Positions 3,722 to 5,276 of a stretch of 5,276 nt of DNA are shown here, piece after piece. Position 1 is the first letter of the stretch. Each line of letters opens with the position of its first letter. The notes beneath the pieces are model-generated. The model ran no database searches. It was given only the letters and a program-made list of their open reading frames with translations, and had not been told where the DNA came from. This DNA comes from Bacillota bacterium (GTDB lineage: Bacteria; Bacillota; Limnochordia; Limnochordales; ZCTH02-B6). The stretch spans positions 1 to 5,276 of the forward strand of contig PKQR01000154.1 of the NCBI GenBank assembly GCA_017578085.1, written 5' to 3'. Position numbers and translations under genes: made by a program.

Positions 3722-5276
3722 GTGGCGAGTTCCGGCGAGCGGCGATACATTCTCGCAGGGCTCGACTGCGCGGCCTGCGCCGCGAAGATTGAGGCTGCCG
3801 TCCAGCAGGAAATCGGGTTGCACGGGGTCGGCGTGGACTTTGCCACCCGCTCGATATATCTCCCGCCCGAGCACGCCGCGGCCGTGCAGCAGATCATCGA
3901 GCGCATTGAACCCGGAGTGCGGCTGGTGGAGGCGTCAAGCGACGCCGGCGCGGCTGGGCCCGGCGCCGACGAGCACGGCGTGCAGGGCCCTGGCGGCCAT
4001 GGGTATCGCGCCCGTGGGCGTGATGCCCGCGTGCATGGCGCTCATCGGGGTGGGGAGCAGGCGCACGCGGGCAGGGGCCCGGACCGGCGGCGGTTGGGCG
4101 AGATCGTTGCTGCCGCCGTGCTGTTGGTGTTGGGCAGCGCCTTTCACGAGGCGCTCCATGGGACGCCGGGGGCGGTGGGCGAGTATCTCGTGTTCCTGAC
4201 TGCGTATTGGCTTGTCGGCCGCCGCGTGATCACCGCGGCCGTGCGCAACGCCCGCCGCGGCCAACCGTTCGATGAAAACTTCCTGATGACCATCGCGACC
4301 GCCGGCGCGATCCTCCTCCATGAGCTGCCCGAGGCCGTCGGCGTCATGCTCTTCTACTCGGTGGGCGAGGCGGTACAGGACGCCGCCGTGCAACGTTCCC
4401 GGCGCTCCATCCAGGCGCTGCTGGACGTCCGGCCCGACGTGGCCTACGTGCGGCGGGCAGGCGAGCTCCACCGGGTTTCCCCGGAACAAGTGCGGGTGGG
4501 CGAAGAAGTCGTGGTGCGGCCGGGGGAAAAGATTCCCTTGGACGGCGACGTGGTCGACGGCGACGCCTGGGTCGACACGTCGGCCCTCACGGGTGAGCCG
4601 GTGCCCCGCCACGCGGTGCCGGGCACGCAGGTGTTGGCGGGCATGGTCAACACCGACGGGGTGCTGACGATCCGGGTGACGAAACCGTACGGCGAATCGT
4701 CGGCCGCCAAGATACTTGCCCTTGTGGAGCGGGCCGCCGCCCGCAAAGCCCCGACGGAGAAGTTCATCACCACCTTTTCCCGCTACTACACCCCCGCCGT
4801 GGTCGGGGCCGCGGCCGCCATCGCCCTCCTGCCGCCCCTCCTGGTCCCGGGAGCGCAGTTTTCCGAGTGGGTTTACCGGGCCTTGGTCCTCTTGGTCATT
4901 TCGTGCCCGTGCGCGCTGGTTCTGTCCATCCCGGTCGGGTATTTCGGCGGCATCGGGGGCGCGTCGCGGCGGGGCATCCTGGTCAAAGGCGCCAACTACC
5001 TGGATGCCCTGACGCAAGTGCACACGGTCGCCCTTGATAAGACCGGCACTCTCACCCGGGGGGTGTTCCGGGTCGGTCAAGTGACGGCGCTGGAAGGCGC
5101 TTCGGCGGAAACGGTGCTCGAGTACGCGGCCCACGCCGAGCACTATTCCCGCCACCCCATTGCCGCCTCCATCCGGGAAGCCTATGGGCAAGCGACTGAC
5201 GCGGCCCGCATCGGCCGCGTGCAGGAGGTGGCCGGCCACGGCGTCATCGCGGAGGTGGACGGCCGGCGGGTCCTGG
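3722..5276 (+). CDS. cadA: P1B-type heavy-metal efflux ATPase, CadA/ZntA-like (3' end missing)
   Basis: The first 518 codons of a Zn/Cd/Pb-exporting membrane ATPase are open to the window edge. An N-terminal HMA domain (about 9-71) has D15-C16-A-A-C19. A Gly/His/Arg-rich linker (81-124, His at 85, 93, 105, 108, 115) follows. Membrane spans lie at about 125-142, 153-169 and 181-206 (PFDENFLMTIATAGA, typical of CadA/ZntA). The actuator domain carries T290-G-E-P. Spans at about 356-376 and 382-405 include the metal-binding C395-P-C. The phosphorylated Asp is D439 in DKTGTLT, and nucleotide-domain marks H478-P479 and G505-H-G507 are present. CPC with the FDENF signature favours divalent Zn/Cd/Pb over copper. 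The region holding the GDGxND hinge and last membrane spans is outside. Start GTG has AGGTGG 6 nt upstream, overlapping the repressor stop, which points to co-transcription with it. Confidence 0.95.
   Translation, partial: MASSGERRYILAGLDCAACAAKIEAAVQQEIGLHGVGVDFATRSIYLPPEHAAAVQQIIERIEPGVRLVEASSDAGAAGPGADEHGVQGPGGHGYRARGRDARVHGAHRGGEQAHAGRGPDRRRLGEIVAAAVLLVLGSAFHEALHGTPGAVGEYLVFLTAYWLVGRRVITAAVRNARRGQPFDENFLMTIATAGAILLHELPEAVGVMLFYSVGEAVQDAAVQRSRRSIQALLDVRPDVAYVRRAGELHRVSPEQVRVGEEVVVRPGEKIPLDGDVVDGDAWVDTSALTGEPVPRHAVPGTQVLAGMVNTDGVLTIRVTKPYGESSAAKILALVERAAARKAPTEKFITTFSRYYTPAVVGAAAAIALLPPLLVPGAQFSEWVYRALVLLVISCPCALVLSIPVGYFGGIGGASRRGILVKGANYLDALTQVHTVALDKTGTLTRGVFRVGQVTALEGASAETVLEYAAHAEHYSRHPIAASIREAYGQATDAARIGRVQEVAGHGVIAEVDGRRVL
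3962..4093 (+). other. His/Gly/Arg-rich linker in the ATPase with shifted codon-phase composition
   Basis: Codons 81-124 of the ATPase encode a low-complexity linker with five His, many Gly and Arg, and few hydrophobic residues. From about 3989 to 4051 its third codon positions are often T (CAT, CGT, GGT, GAT, GCT), against almost all G/C elsewhere in the gene. In the frame beginning at 3999 the third positions are nearly all G/C. Most simply it is a disordered metal-binding tether. A pair of compensating frameshifts is the alternative; the encoded His-rich peptide makes sense for a metal pump, so I favour the tether. Confidence 0.5.

Noticed and set aside
3522..4199. 225-residue plus-strand frame across cadC and the ATPase start
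   Set aside because: It is out of frame with both well-supported genes and has no family features.
3935..5239. Long 434-residue open frame on the minus strand
   Set aside because: It lies antisense to the ATPase, which carries every family motif. The translation is low-complexity Arg/Gly/His-rich, as expected opposite G+C-rich coding DNA.

Overview
The window is G+C-rich (visibly about two thirds) and tightly packed, with strong GGGAGG-type ribosome binding sites, GTG and TTG starts, and a CadC-type metal sensor. Together these suggest a high-G+C Bacillota (Symbiobacterium/Thermaerobacter/Limnochordia-like). This is an inference from style and gene family, not a proven assignment. No rRNA, tRNA, CRISPR array, transposase or insertion-sequence end was recognised.

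Layout. Positions 1-116 (minus) hold the N-terminus of a membrane-anchored protein, possibly a methyltransferase, that runs off the left edge. A 131-nt divergent gap with a perfect inverted repeat separates it from an exported M48-family zinc metalloprotease (248-1174, plus). A 130-nt gap follows, then ridA, an enamine/imine deaminase (1305-1688, plus). Convergent to ridA is a membrane-anchored PIG-L/LmbE-fold protein (2540-1722, minus, TTG start) whose first zinc-binding motif is degenerate. A 172-nt divergent gap rich in potential hairpins leads to a single-domain chromate (CHR) family membrane protein (2713-3234, plus).

The right end is a metal-resistance unit: a good sigma-A-like promoter (3262-3290), a perfect palindrome at the expected transcription start (3299-3314), a CadC/SmtB-type ArsR repressor (3340-3711), and 10 nt later a P1B-type heavy-metal ATPase (GTG at 3722, running off the right edge at 5276). 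The expected circuit is metal-relieved repression. The sensor binds the palindrome and blocks its own operon; Cd, Zn or Pb releases it; the ATPase exports the metal. The ATPase carries an extra His-rich linker between its metal-binding domain and the membrane domain.

The left half is housekeeping-like: protein quality control at the envelope and removal of reactive enamines. I see no wholly new multi-gene system. The most unusual items are the PIG-L-fold protein with an altered zinc site, the solitary CHR half-transporter with a structured leader, and the His-rich linker of the ATPase, where base composition shifts reading phase.
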